Of a DNA stretch of 64,000 nucleotides, positions 8,493 to 17,151 are shown in pieces. Location: positions 4,402,001 to 4,466,000 of the forward strand of contig NZ_BJOR01000001.1 in NCBI RefSeq assembly GCF_006540305.1, read 5' to 3'. This DNA is from Streptomyces sp. 6-11-2 (lineage in GTDB: Bacteria; Actinomycetota; Actinomycetes; Streptomycetales; Streptomycetaceae). Under the pieces are notes generated by a model. It ran no database searches, was not told the origin of the DNA, and was given only the letters and a program-made list of their open reading frames with translations. Numbering within the stretch: position 1 is the first letter of the stretch; the number at the start of each line of letters is the position of its first letter. The position numbers and the translations under genes are program-made.

Positions 8493-8780
8493 ATGGCCAT
8501 CGAGGTCCGCATCCCCACCATCCTCCGCCAGTACACCGACGGCCAGAAGGCCGTGGACGGCAACGGGGAGACCCTCGCCGAGCTCTTCGCCGACCTCGAG
8601 ACCCGGCACCCGGGCATCCAGGCCCGGATCGTCGACCAGGCGAACGGCGAGCAGCTGCGCCGCTTCGTCAACGTCTACCTGAACGACGAGGACGTGCGCT
8701 TCCTGGACGGTATCTCCACCAAGCTCGCCGACGGTGACAACGTGACGATCCTGCCGGCCGTCGCCGGCGGCATGCGCTGA
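8493..8780 (+). CDS. cysO: CysO-like sulfur carrier protein (MoaD/ThiS family)
   Basis: Ubiquitin-fold sulfur carrier that, as a C-terminal thiocarboxylate, donates sulfur to O-phosphoserine on CysM. The product is 95 aa: EVRIPTILRQYTDGQKAVDG at the start and DNVTILPAVAGG at the end. The active Gly-Gly is followed by two extra residues, Met94 and Arg95, so the C-terminus must be trimmed before activation. The neighbouring JAMM protease is the natural candidate (inference, by analogy with QbsD/QbsE-like pairs). ATG 8493 follows CAGGAG. The gene lies 17 bases before cysM. Confidence 0.92.
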   Translation: MAIEVRIPTILRQYTDGQKAVDGNGETLAELFADLETRHPGIQARIVDQANGEQLRRFVNVYLNDEDVRFLDGISTKLADGDNVTILPAVAGGMR

Positions 8781-8791
8781 TCGGTCGCTGA

Positions 8792-9748
<957 letters not shown>

Positions 9749-9790
9749 GTTCTGCCGCCCACCCCCGGTCCGTCCCCTATCTGTGTGCGT

Positions 9791-9822
9791 GGAGCCCCGG
9801 CCGTCGTATCGGCCGGGGCTCC
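9791..9822 (+). terminator. Hairpin terminator after cysM
   Basis: GGAGCCCCGGCCG (9791-9803) pairs perfectly with CGGCCGGGGCTCC (9810-9822), with a 6-base loop. It lies 43 bases after the cysM stop. Confidence 0.8.
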
Positions 9823-9923
9823 GGCGTGCGTGGGGGACGGGATCCTGATGTGCTGGAGAAACGTCACACCGGCAGAAGGACAGGGCACGGCACCCCGGGC
9901 ACAGCAGAAAGGCGGCCGACCCC

Positions 9924-10454
9924 ATGCGCCGTTCGACGCTTCACGGCACCACCGTCGCCGCCGCGGCGGCGACCCTGCTCCTCGTCGGCTGCGGCGCACA
10001 GCACGACGGCGCGGGCTCCGGCAAGGACGGCACCCCCACCCGGCCGACGACCGCGCCCGCTTCCCCGCCCGGATCCGCCCCCTCGGCGTCCGCGACCGGG
10101 ACCGCCCCGGCCTCCTCCGACCGCCCCGCCCCCAGCTGCACGGACCGCGCCGAACTCACCGCCGCCGACTCCGGGCGCACCCTCTGCCTGACCGTCGGCG
10201 GGCAGGTGCGCCTCACCCTGGACGGCACCGAGGACCGGCCCTGGACACCGGTCAGGTCCAGCGGCTCCGCCCTGCGGGCCGCCAACGCCGGCATCGTGAT
10301 CCTGCCGGGCGACGCCGTCGCCGCGTTCGACGCCGTCACGCCCGGAACGGCCCGGCTGACCTCCACCCGCCCACTGTGCGCGGCGGGCCCCGGCCGGATC
10401 GCGTGCCAGGGCATCCGGCAGTGGACGGTCACCGTGCGGGTGACAGGGCCGTGA
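9924..10454 (+). CDS. Putative secreted lipoprotein, 176 aa
   Basis: The N-terminus is a lipoprotein signal: MRRSTLHGTT, a hydrophobic Ala/Leu run, then the lipobox LLVGC with lipidated Cys23. A Ser/Pro/Thr-rich linker (residues about 25-70) precedes a small beta-rich domain with Cys residues (SCTDR..TLCLTV, LCAAGPGRIACQG) likely forming disulfides. ATG 9924 follows AGAAAGG. It is isolated, between the cysM terminator and a 24-base tandem repeat. Exported, membrane-anchored; function unknown. Confidence 0.78.
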   Translation: MRRSTLHGTTVAAAAATLLLVGCGAQHDGAGSGKDGTPTRPTTAPASPPGSAPSASATGTAPASSDRPAPSCTDRAELTAADSGRTLCLTVGGQVRLTLDGTEDRPWTPVRSSGSALRAANAGIVILPGDAVAAFDAVTPGTARLTSTRPLCAAGPGRIACQGIRQWTVTVRVTGP

Positions 10455-10505
10455 GCCCGACGCGCCACGACCCACGGACACGGCAGCGCCGCGCCCGCCC
10501 CACTC

Positions 10506-10721
10506 GGCTGGGCCGGGCTCGTCCCATTCGGCCGGGCCACGTCCGTCCTGTTCGGCTGGGCCGCGTGCGCTGCGTTCGGTGGGGCCGTGTTCGTCCTGTT
10601 CGGCTGGGCCGCGCCTGCTCTGTTTGGTCGGGCCGTGCCTGCCCTGTTCGGCCGAGTTGCGCCCGTTCCGTCCGCTCAGGCCGTGTTCGCCCTGTTCAGC
10701 CGGCCCGCGTCCGTTCCGTTC
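10506..10721 (+). repeat. Nine-unit 24-bp tandem repeat
   Basis: Nine consecutive imperfect 24-base units, the first at 10506-10529 and the last at 10698-10721, with a consensus near GGCYGGGCCGCGTCCGTCCTGTTC. The period is a multiple of three, but no start or ribosome site makes it a coding repeat. The array ends in the stop codon (10720-10722) of the minus-strand PemK-like gene and starts 52 bases after the lipoprotein stop. Confidence 0.88.
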
Positions 10722-11175
10722 AGCCCGCCAGGTATCGCACCTGGTCCCAGAGGATCGGGTCCACGACCCCCACCCGGCGGCGGAAGTCCCACACCGGTAC
10801 CTCCCGGACCTCGTCGGTCTCCAGAAAGCTGGTCCGGCCCTGCGTGTCCCCGACCGAGCCCGGCGGCAGCGGGATCACTCCGGACCGCTCGTCGTGGTAT
10901 CTGCTGGTGATCTCCGCGACCCTGGCGCGCTTGCCGTGCACCGCCAGAACCAGACAGGGCCGGTCCTTCGCCCCCGGCCCGTCGCCATGGGGCACGCTGG
11001 CCCACCAGATCTCCGCGGGCTGCGGACGCGCCGCGGTACGGCGGCCGGTCAGGCGGCCGGGACGTGACCTTCTCGGAGGCCTGCGACCCCGTCCCCAGCC
11101 GTCGACGAGCGTGGCGACGAGCGCGAGCAGCACCACCGCCGCGAGCGCCAGCCACCAGGACGTGTCCACAACCAT
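10720..11175 (-). CDS. Membrane-anchored PemK/MazF-like protein
   Basis: A 151-residue product with an N-terminal membrane helix (about residues 5-24, WWLALAAVVLLALVATLV), a basic linker, then a PemK/MazF-type beta-barrel (EIWWASVPHGDGPGAKDRPCLVLAV, with the EIWWA and RPCLVL strands typical of the fold). MazF proteins are mRNA interferases, but membrane-anchored stand-alone forms of unknown function are common in Streptomyces. No antitoxin gene is adjacent. The start is ATG 11175 because it gives a clean N-terminal helix; TTG 11214 with GGGGAG is an alternative. Its 3' end overlaps the 24-bp repeat array. Confidence 0.75.
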   Translation of the reverse strand: MVVDTSWWLALAAVVLLALVATLVDGWGRGRRPPRRSRPGRLTGRRTAARPQPAEIWWASVPHGDGPGAKDRPCLVLAVHGKRARVAEITSRYHDERSGVIPLPPGSVGDTQGRTSFLETDEVREVPVWDFRRRVGVVDPILWDQVRYLAG

Positions 11176-11386
11176 GACGTTACCGGCGTGCGACCCTCGG
11201 TGCGCGCCCTTCAACGCTCCCCATGCGCCCCAGGTCCAGCCGAACCGGTGACACCACAGGTGAGTTCGCCCACAACAGCCCTTACCGGAGGAGCGACCGG
11301 ACGTATCCCGCCTTACGCTCGACGGACCGCACGACCCCCGTCACCTTCCTCTCTGAAGTTTTCCCGCCAGCGGAGGTTTCTGCTTC

Positions 11387-12139
11387 ATGAAGCTCACCGT
11401 CGTCGGCTGCTCGGGGTCGTTCCCGTCCGCGGAATCGGCCTGCTCGAGCTACCTCGTCGAGGCCGACGGCTTCCGGCTGCTTCTCGACCTGGGCAACGGC
11501 GCCCTGGGCGAGCTGCAGCGCCACTGCGGTCTCTACGACCTCGACGCCATCTTTCTGAGTCATCTGCACGCCGACCACTGCATCGACATGCTCGGCTACT
11601 TCGTCGCGCGCTACTACCGGTACGACGGAGGCCGCTGCGACCCCATCCCGGTGTACGGGCCCGAGGGCACCGAGCACCGGCTGACCACCGCCTACGCCGA
11701 CACCCCCACGGCCTCCTCGATGAGCGAGGTCTTCGACTTCCACACGGTCAAGCCCGGCACCTTCGAGATCGGTCCCTTCACCGTGCACACCGAGCGGGTG
11801 GCCCACCCCGTGGAGGCCTACGCCATCCGCGTCGAGCACGGCGGGCGGGCGCTGACGTACTCCGGGGACACCGGGGTGAGCAAGGCGCTGGAGGAACTCG
11901 CCCGGGACAGCGACCTCTTCCTGTGCGAGGCCGCCTTCACGGACGGCAAGGAGAACATCCCCGATCTGCACCTCAACGGCCGCGAGGCAGGTGAGACCGC
12001 CGCGCGCGCCAAAGTCCGCCGCCTGGTCCTCACCCACATCCCCCCGTGGACCGACCCGCGGATCAACCTCGCCGACGCGCGCGCGGCCTACGCAGGCCCG
12101 GTGGAGCTGGCGGCGCCCGGAGCGTCGTACGACATCTAG
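11387..12139 (+). CDS. MBL-fold metal-dependent hydrolase (cAMP phosphodiesterase / RNase Z-like)
   Basis: 250-residue cytoplasmic metallo-beta-lactamase-fold hydrolase. The metal motif is SHLHADHCID (His59, His61, Asp63, His64), with further ligands in HTERVAHPVEAYAIR, TYSGDTG and the C-terminal LTHIPPW. The layout fits the RNase Z / class II phosphodiesterase branch, but the substrate is not clear. ATG 11387 follows GCGGAGG. A shared intergenic repeat begins exactly at its stop codon and a bidirectional terminator follows. Confidence 0.88.
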   Translation: MKLTVVGCSGSFPSAESACSSYLVEADGFRLLLDLGNGALGELQRHCGLYDLDAIFLSHLHADHCIDMLGYFVARYYRYDGGRCDPIPVYGPEGTEHRLTTAYADTPTASSMSEVFDFHTVKPGTFEIGPFTVHTERVAHPVEAYAIRVEHGGRALTYSGDTGVSKALEELARDSDLFLCEAAFTDGKENIPDLHLNGREAGETAARAKVRRLVLTHIPPWTDPRINLADARAAYAGPVELAAPGASYDI

Positions 12140-12207
12140 GGTTTTTGTTTGGATCAGGCCGGATCAGGGCGCGGTGCCAGGGCCCGCGAGCCCGGCGTGA
12201 TCCAAAC
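12137..12207 (+). repeat. Shared 3'-end element, copy 2 (after the MBL hydrolase), with inverted repeat
   Basis: TAGGGTTTTTGTTT then GGATCAGGCCGGATCAGGG (12137-12169) nearly matches the element after pncA (2542-2575, minus strand). Both begin at a TAG stop. Here GTTTGGATCA (12147-12156) also has a perfect inverted partner TGATCCAAAC (12198-12207), which copy 1 lacks. Confidence 0.65.
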
Positions 12208-12232
12208 GAGAGGCCCTGGGCCCAGGACACGA

Positions 12233-12266
12233 AAGGCCCCCGGAGTCATGGAACTCCGGGGGCCTT
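12233..12266. terminator. Bidirectional terminator between the MBL hydrolase and nagE2
   Basis: AAGGCCCCCGGAGT (12233-12246) and ACTCCGGGGGCCTT (12253-12266) are perfect arms with a 6-base loop. It separates two convergent genes and serves both strands. Confidence 0.85.
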
Positions 12267-12284
12267 CTCACGTCGTGGCCGGGC

Positions 12285-13538
12285 TCACGCCTTGGTGAGC
12301 GCCTCGGTCTCCTCCTCGGGCTCACGGCCGGGGGTGGGGAGGTTGAACTTGATGATGGCGAAGCGGAACACCGTGTAGTAGATCGCCGCGAACACCAGGC
12401 CGATCGGGATGATCAGCCATGGCTTGGTCGCCAGGTTCCAGTTGAGGGCGTAGTCGATGAAGCCGGCGGAGAAGGTGAAGCCGGCGTGCACGCCGAGCGC
12501 CCAGGTGATCGCCATGGAGGCGGCGGTCAGCACCGCGTGGATCGCGTAGAGCAACGGCGCGATGAACATGAACGCGAACTCGATCGGCTCGGTCACACCG
12601 GTCACGAAGGAGGTGAGCGCGAGCGAGACCATCATGCCCGTCACGACCTTGCGCCGCTCGGGACGGGCGCAGTGGGCGATCGCGAGGGCGGCGGCCGGCA
12701 GACCGAACATCATGATCGGGAAGAAGCCCGACATGAACTGACCGGCGGTCGGGTCACCGGCGAAGAAGCGGTTGAGGTCGCCGTGGACCATGTCACCGGC
12801 CGCGTTCTTGAAGTCGCCGATCTGGAACCAGGAGACCGTGTTGACGAACTGGTGCATGCCGACCGGGATCAGCGCGCGGTTGATCAGACCGAACAGGCCG
12901 GCGCCGAGAGCGCCGAGGCCGGTGATCCACTCGCCGAGGTTGGAGATCCCCTCACCGATCGGCTCCCAGACCAGGCCGAAGAAGACACCCATCGCGGTGC
13001 CGACGAACGCCATGATGATCGGCACCAGCCGGCGGCCGTTGAAGAAGCCGAGCCAGTCCACGAGCTTCTTGCGGTGGTAGCGCTGCCACAGCACCGCCGA
13101 CAGCAGACCCATCAGGATGCCGCCGAGCACCCCGGGGTTGTTGTAGGTGGCCTCGACTATCTTCCCGCCCTCGATGTGCTGCTCGGTCAGCGGGAAGGCC
13201 TTCAGGACGTTGCTGTAGACCAGGAAACCGACCAGCGCGGCCAGCGCGGTGGAGCCGTCCGACTTCTTGGCGAAACCGATCGCGACGCCGAGGCAGAACA
13301 GCATCGGCAGGTTGTCGAAGATCGCGCCGCCGGCCGTGGCGAACACCGCCGTGACCTTGTCGGGCAGGTGCAGCTTGTCCTGCACGTCCTGCTGGCCCAG
13401 ACGCAGCAGGATGCCCGCGGCCGGCAGCACGGCGATCGGCAGCTGAAGGCTGCGGCCGACCTTCTGAAGGCCCTGGAACAGGCCGGAACCCCGCTTTTTC
13501 GCGGGCGCCGCCGTCGATGTCGCGCTGGCGGTGGTCAT
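12285..13538 (-). CDS. nagE2: PTS transporter subunit EIIC, N-acetylglucosamine type
   Basis: Membrane IIC component of the GlcNAc phosphotransferase system, 417 aa. It has the Glc-family layout: GLQKVGRSLQLPIAVLPAAGILLRLGQ at the start, then the IIC helices with GAIFDNLPMLFCLGVAIGFAKK and the substrate loop ITGVTEPIEFAFMFIAPLLY. ATG 13538 follows TGGAGGAC; the open frame upstream is non-coding. Two DasR-like sites lie just before the start, so induction by GlcNAc/glucosamine-6-phosphate release of DasR is expected. It diverges from nagF, which supplies IIB. The name follows the S. coelicolor arrangement, from memory. Confidence 0.9.
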   Translation of the reverse strand: MTTASATSTAAPAKKRGSGLFQGLQKVGRSLQLPIAVLPAAGILLRLGQQDVQDKLHLPDKVTAVFATAGGAIFDNLPMLFCLGVAIGFAKKSDGSTALAALVGFLVYSNVLKAFPLTEQHIEGGKIVEATYNNPGVLGGILMGLLSAVLWQRYHRKKLVDWLGFFNGRRLVPIIMAFVGTAMGVFFGLVWEPIGEGISNLGEWITGLGALGAGLFGLINRALIPVGMHQFVNTVSWFQIGDFKNAAGDMVHGDLNRFFAGDPTAGQFMSGFFPIMMFGLPAAALAIAHCARPERRKVVTGMMVSLALTSFVTGVTEPIEFAFMFIAPLLYAIHAVLTAASMAITWALGVHAGFTFSAGFIDYALNWNLATKPWLIIPIGLVFAAIYYTVFRFAIIKFNLPTPGREPEEETEALTKA

Positions 13539-13555
13539 GACGTCCTCCATCGGGT

Positions 13556-13588
13556 GGTGGTCTACACCACTCACTGGTGTAGACCTGT
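13556..13588. promoter_or_regulatory. Two tandem DasR-like operators (dre) upstream of nagE2
   Basis: GGTGGTCTACACCACT (13556-13571) and ACTGGTGTAGACCTGT (13573-13588) both match the dre consensus ACTGGTCTAGACCAGT closely. They lie 18-50 bases upstream of the nagE2 ATG, positioned to repress it. Confidence 0.85.
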
Positions 13589-13724
13589 TGTAGCACGATG
13601 AAGGGGGCCCCGGAACCCGCGATTCTCGCGACCGGACCACTACGCACCGTGTGGATTTGGGGTCAGAGTCGGTAATGAAGGGCAAGCGGTGGGCGTCGAG
13701 CCTCGTTTTGGTCCCCGTGCCTAC

Positions 13725-13740
13725 GCTGGTGTAGACCAGT
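13725..13740. promoter_or_regulatory. DasR-like operator (dre) upstream of nagF
   Basis: GCTGGTGTAGACCAGT matches the dre consensus at 14 of 16 positions and lies 118 bases upstream of the nagF start. It implies joint DasR control of nagF and divergent nagE2. The rest of the 13589-13857 interval shows no gene. Confidence 0.85.
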
Positions 13741-13857
13741 CGGCGGACGGTTCCGCTGCCATGAGCGCACCATTCTGCACCCATGGCACGACCGCTCGCA
13801 AAGATGGGCCAATTATGGGTTACTGCGACAAAGCGGTTCGGATCAGGGAGAAGGAAC

Positions 13858-14091
13858 ATGGCCACCAAGGCTGAGAAGATCGTCGCCGGGCTGGGCGGCA
13901 TCCAGAACATCGACGAGATCGAGGGCTGCATCACCCGGCTCCGCACCGAAGTGCACGACGCCTCCCTGGTCGACGAGACCGCCCTCAAGGCCGCCGGCGC
14001 TCACGGCGTCGTCAAGATGGGCACCGCCATCCAGGTCGTCATCGGCACCGACGCCGACCCCATCGCCGCGGAGATCGAAGACATGATGTAA
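13858..14091 (+). CDS. nagF: PTS EIIB component, N-acetylglucosamine type
   Basis: 77-residue soluble IIB domain that passes phosphate from IIA to incoming GlcNAc at the IIC permease. The phospho-cysteine is Cys24 in NIDEIEGCITRLRTEV, followed by the usual LKAAGAHGVVKMGTAIQVVIG segment. ATG 13858 follows GGGAGAAGGA. It is divergent from nagE2 with dre sites between. No second IIC gene (nagE1) follows, unlike S. coelicolor as I recall it. Confidence 0.92.
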   Translation: MATKAEKIVAGLGGIQNIDEIEGCITRLRTEVHDASLVDETALKAAGAHGVVKMGTAIQVVIGTDADPIAAEIEDMM

Positions 14092-14121
14092 ACGCCGCGG
14101 GCAGCCGCGGTCCACCTTCAA

Positions 14122-14150
14122 GGGGCTCTTCCGGATCCGGCAGGAGCCCC
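14122..14150 (+). terminator. Hairpin after nagF
   Basis: GGGGCTCTTCCGG and CCGGCAGGAGCCCC form a near-perfect stem, 31 bases after the nagF stop and 29 bases before rph. It probably separates the two transcripts. Confidence 0.6.
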
Positions 14151-14178
14151 ATCTCCCTGGGGGACTACGCTCGACGCC

Positions 14179-14916
14179 ATGTCTCGTATCGACGGCCGCA
14201 CCCCCGAACAACTCCGCCCGGTCACCATCGAACGCGGGTGGAGCAAGCACGCCGAGGGCTCCGTCCTCGTCTCCTTCGGCGACACCAAGGTCTTCTGCAC
14301 CGCCTCCGTCACCGAAGGCGTTCCGCGCTGGCGCAAGGGCAGCGGCGAGGGCTGGGTCACCGCCGAGTACTCCATGCTGCCCCGTGCCACCAACACCCGC
14401 GGCGACCGCGAATCGGTCAAGGGCAGGATCGGCGGCCGCACCCATGAGATCTCCCGCCTCATCGGCCGCTCCCTGCGCTCGGTCGTCGACTACAAGGCAC
14501 TCGGCGAGAACACCATCGTCCTGGACTGCGACGTCCTCCAGGCCGACGGCGGCACCCGGACCGCGGCCATCACGGGCGCCTACGTCGCCCTCGCCGACGC
14601 CGTCGCCTGGGCCCGCGGCAAGAAGCTGATCAAGGCCGGCCGTCAGCCGCTCACCGGCACCGTCAGCGCCGTCTCGGTCGGCATCGTCGGCGGTGTACCG
14701 CTGCTCGACCTCTGCTACGAGGAGGACGTCCGCGCGGAGACCGACATGAACGTCGTCTGCACCGGCGACGGCCGCTTCGTCGAGGTCCAGGGCACCGCGG
14801 AGGCCGAACCCTTCGCCCGCGAGGAACTCAACAGCCTCCTCGACCTCGCCGTGGCCGGCTGCACCGAACTCACGGTGATCCAGCGCACGGCACTCGAGAC
14901 GGCCCTGGCGAAGTAG
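14179..14916 (+). CDS. rph: Ribonuclease PH
   Basis: Phosphorolytic 3'-5' exoribonuclease that trims tRNA 3' ends, 245 aa (usual length). Family landmarks: [38 protein letters not shown], the basic [20 protein letters not shown] and [28 protein letters not shown] segments, and [20 protein letters not shown], which carries the catalytic Asp. It is followed after 14 bases by rdgB, the common actinobacterial pair. Confidence 0.96.
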   Translation: MSRIDGRTPEQLRPVTIERGWSKHAEGSVLVSFGDTKVFCTASVTEGVPRWRKGSGEGWVTAEYSMLPRATNTRGDRESVKGRIGGRTHEISRLIGRSLRSVVDYKALGENTIVLDCDVLQADGGTRTAAITGAYVALADAVAWARGKKLIKAGRQPLTGTVSAVSVGIVGGVPLLDLCYEEDVRAETDMNVVCTGDGRFVEVQGTAEAEPFAREELNSLLDLAVAGCTELTVIQRTALETALAK

Positions 14917-14930
14917 AGGAGCAGCCCCGC

Positions 14931-15533
14931 ATGACCCGCTTGATCCTCGCCACCCGCAACTCCGGCAAGATCGTCGAACTCAGGGCGATCCTGGCCGACT
15001 CGGGCCTGCCCCACGAACTCGTCGGCACCGATGCCTACCCGGACGTCCCCGACGTCAAGGAGACCGGCGTCACCTTCGCCGAGAACGCCCTGCTGAAGGC
15101 CCACGCCCTGGCCCAGGCCACCGGCCTCCCCGCGGTCGCGGACGACTCCGGCCTCTGCGTCGACGTCCTCGGCGGCGCCCCCGGTATCTTCTCGGCCCGC
15201 TGGGCCGGCCGCCACGGCGACGACAAGGCCAACCTCGACCTGCTCCTGGCCCAGCTCTCGGACATCGCCGACGACCACCGCGCCGCCCACTTCGCCTGCG
15301 CGGCGGCCCTCGCCCTGCCGGACGGCACGGAGCGGGTGGTGGAGGGGCAACTGCGCGGCACCCTGCGCCACGAGCCCGCGGGCACGAACGGCTTCGGCTA
15401 CGACCCGATCCTCCAGCCCGACGGGGAGACCCGCACCTGCGCGCAACTGACCCCCGAGGAAAAGAACGCGATCAGCCACCGCGGCAAGGCATTTCGCGCC
15501 CTGGTACCGGTGGTGCGGGAGTTGCTCGGATAA
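14931..15533 (+). CDS. rdgB: RdgB/HAM1 non-canonical purine NTP pyrophosphatase
   Basis: Hydrolyses dITP, XTP and ITP to monophosphates, keeping deaminated purines out of DNA and RNA. The 200-residue protein has the N-terminal ILATRNSGKIVELRAIL, the metal-binding FAENALLKA and ADDSGLCVDVLGGAPGIFSARWAG, and the FGYDPIL and SHRGKAF motifs of the family. It shares an operon with rph (14-base gap, AGGAG before the ATG). Confidence 0.95.
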   Translation: MTRLILATRNSGKIVELRAILADSGLPHELVGTDAYPDVPDVKETGVTFAENALLKAHALAQATGLPAVADDSGLCVDVLGGAPGIFSARWAGRHGDDKANLDLLLAQLSDIADDHRAAHFACAAALALPDGTERVVEGQLRGTLRHEPAGTNGFGYDPILQPDGETRTCAQLTPEEKNAISHRGKAFRALVPVVRELLG

Positions 15534-15546
15534 CCCGAGCAGGAGC

Positions 15547-15633
15547 TGGTGCGGCCGGAGGGACTCGAACCCTCACGGGAGTTACCCCACTGGGACCTAA
15601 ACCCAGCGTGACTGCCAATTCCACCACGGCCGC
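15547..15633 (-). tRNA. tRNA-Leu (anticodon UAG), CCA encoded
   Basis: Read on the minus strand, acceptor arms GCGGCCG and CGGCCGC pair perfectly, followed by A and an encoded CCA (15549-15547). The anticodon stem CTGGG/CCCAG encloses TTTAGGT, giving UAG. The T-arm GTGAGGGTTCGAGTCCCTC and the long variable arm are typical of a class II leucine tRNA (87 nt with CCA). Confidence 0.95.
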
Positions 15634-15638
15634 TTGCT

Positions 15639-15668
15639 GCTGCCCGGCCATGCTACTGGCCGGGCAGC
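15639..15668 (-). terminator. Hairpin between bcp and tRNA-Leu
   Basis: Perfect 12-base arms GCTGCCCGGCCA (15639-15650) and TGGCCGGGCAGC (15657-15668), just after the bcp stop on the minus strand. It likely ends bcp before the tRNA gene. Confidence 0.75.
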
Positions 15669-15672
15669 ACCC

Positions 15673-16140
15673 TCAGATCCCCAAGTCCTTGATGATCTTG
15701 GCCACGTGGCCCGTGGCCTTCACGTTGTAGAGGGCTCGTTCGACCTTGCCCTCCTCGTCGACGACGATCGTGGAGCGGATGACGCCGACGACGGTCTTGC
15801 CGTAGAGCTTCTTCTCGCCGAAGGCGCCGTAGGACTCCAGGACCTTCTTCTCCGGGTCGGCGAGCAGCGTGACCTTCAGGGACTCCTTGTCGCGGAACTT
15901 CGCGAGCTTCTCCGGCTTGTCGGGGGAGATGCCGATCACGTCGTAGCCCGCGCCCGCCAGCAGGTCCAGGTTGTCGGTGAAGTCGCAGGCCTGCTTGGTG
16001 CAGCCGGGGGTGAGGGCGGCCGGGTAGAAGTAGACGACGACCTTCCGGCCCTTGTGGTCGGCCAGCGACACCTCCTTGCCGTCGGCGTCGGGGAGGGCGA
16101 AGGCGGGGGCCACGTCCCCGGGCTGGAGTCGCTCGGTCAT
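15673..16140 (-). CDS. bcp: Thioredoxin-dependent thiol peroxidase (peroxiredoxin Q / BCP)
   Basis: Cytoplasmic peroxidase that reduces hydrogen peroxide and organic hydroperoxides with thioredoxin. The 155-residue protein has the atypical 2-Cys pattern: peroxidatic Cys47 and resolving Cys52 in LTPGCTKQACDF. It has the PAFALPDADG entry and the VVVYFYPAA strand of the fold. The start is ATG 16140. It is on the same strand as tRNA-Leu, separated by a hairpin. Confidence 0.94.
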   Translation of the reverse strand: MTERLQPGDVAPAFALPDADGKEVSLADHKGRKVVVYFYPAALTPGCTKQACDFTDNLDLLAGAGYDVIGISPDKPEKLAKFRDKESLKVTLLADPEKKVLESYGAFGEKKLYGKTVVGVIRSTIVVDEEGKVERALYNVKATGHVAKIIKDLGI

Positions 16141-16284
16141 GGAAGCTCGTCTCCTCGTGCGTGCGCAGCGTGCGTGCGGATACCGTGTCGCTCCGAGGGT
16201 AACCGGGGGGTGCTGGCAGTGCGGTCGGAGCGAGAACTGACAGACTGTCCCGAACAGGCATCAGTTGACTTCGGAGGCGGCACG

Positions 16285-16614
16285 GTGGCGGACACCGCGG
16301 ACACCAGAACCCCGGCTGAGATCGAGGCGGACATCAGGCGCCGCCGCGAGGTGCTGGCCGAGACGCTCGACGAGATCGGGGTGCGCGTGCACCCGAAGAC
16401 CATCGTCGGGGACGCCAAGGCCAAGGTCGCCTCCAACATCGACCACACGCTCGGACGGGCCTACGTGCAGGTCAACCGGGTGGTGAGCGATGTGCGGGCG
16501 CAGTTCGTGGACGAGGAGGGCGCCCCGCGCCTGGAGCGGGTCGTACCGGTCGCACTCGTCGCCGTCGGCCTGGTGGGACTGCTCGCTATGGGCGCCCGCC
16601 GGCGTCGCCGCTGA
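16285..16614 (+). CDS. DUF3618 domain-containing membrane protein
   Basis: 109-residue protein of the actinobacterial DUF3618 family. The N-terminal ADIRRRREVLAETLDEIGVRVHPKTIVGDAKAKV is the family signature, followed by a helical segment, one C-terminal membrane helix (VVPVALVAVGLVGLLAMGA) and a basic tail, so it is probably a tail-anchored protein with a cytoplasmic domain. GTG 16285 follows GGAGG. Function unknown; often beside peroxiredoxin genes, as here with divergent bcp. Confidence 0.85.
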   Translation: MADTADTRTPAEIEADIRRRREVLAETLDEIGVRVHPKTIVGDAKAKVASNIDHTLGRAYVQVNRVVSDVRAQFVDEEGAPRLERVVPVALVAVGLVGLLAMGARRRRR

Positions 16615-16668
16615 GCGGCACGACGCCCCACCGCGTGACGACGTGCCGAAGGCAGGTAGGTTCGAGGC

Positions 16669-17025
16669 GTGAGCGCCAAGAGAAATGAGCACAGCAGCCA
16701 GCACGACAAGCTGCCCATCCGGATGCTGCACGACCGGGTGCTCGTCCGGCAGGACACGAGCGAGGGCGAGCGGCGTTCGGGCGGTGGCATCCTGATTCCC
16801 GCGACCGCGGCGGTGGGACGCCGGCTGGCCTGGGCCGAGGTCGTCGCGGTGGGGCAGAACGTGCGGACCGTCGAGCCGGGGGACCGGGTGTTGTTCGATC
16901 CGGAGGACCGTGCCGAGGTCGAGGTGCGCGGGGTCGCGTACGTGCTCATGCGCGAGCGTGATCTGCACGCGGTGGCCGCGGACCGGTTCGAGGGTTCGGA
17001 GGACTCCACCGGCCTGTATCTGTAG
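16669..17025 (+). CDS. GroES-like co-chaperonin homologue
   Basis: 118-residue protein of the GroES/Cpn10 fold. KLPIRMLHDRVLVRQDTSEGERRSGGGILIP corresponds to the GroES N-terminal strand and mobile loop region, and WAEVVAVGQNVRTVEPGDRVLFDPED to the core barrel. It has a polar N-terminal extension and a C-terminal tail not seen in canonical GroES, and no groEL is adjacent. A stand-alone paralogue of uncertain role. GTG 16669 is the start. A strong terminator follows. Confidence 0.82.
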   Translation: MSAKRNEHSSQHDKLPIRMLHDRVLVRQDTSEGERRSGGGILIPATAAVGRRLAWAEVVAVGQNVRTVEPGDRVLFDPEDRAEVEVRGVAYVLMRERDLHAVAADRFEGSEDSTGLYL

Positions 17026-17092
17026 CGGTTCGGGACGTCCTGGGACGTCCCGCGCGACGTTGTGACGACGGCTTCGGAAGGCCGACCGCCGA

Positions 17093-17123
17093 GGGGCTGG
17101 TGACCATGGTCACCAGCCCCTTT
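17093..17123 (+). terminator. Hairpin terminator after the GroES-like gene
   Basis: GGGGCTGGTGACC (17093-17105) and GGTCACCAGCCCC (17108-17120) are perfect arms followed by TTT. It insulates the GroES-like gene from the sugE riboswitch. Confidence 0.85.
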
Positions 17124-17151
17124 GTCGTTCCTTTGCTAGCCTCGGGTCCAA

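Noticed and set aside
10506..10721. 24-bp tandem array as a CRISPR
   Set aside because: Units are contiguous without unique spacers.
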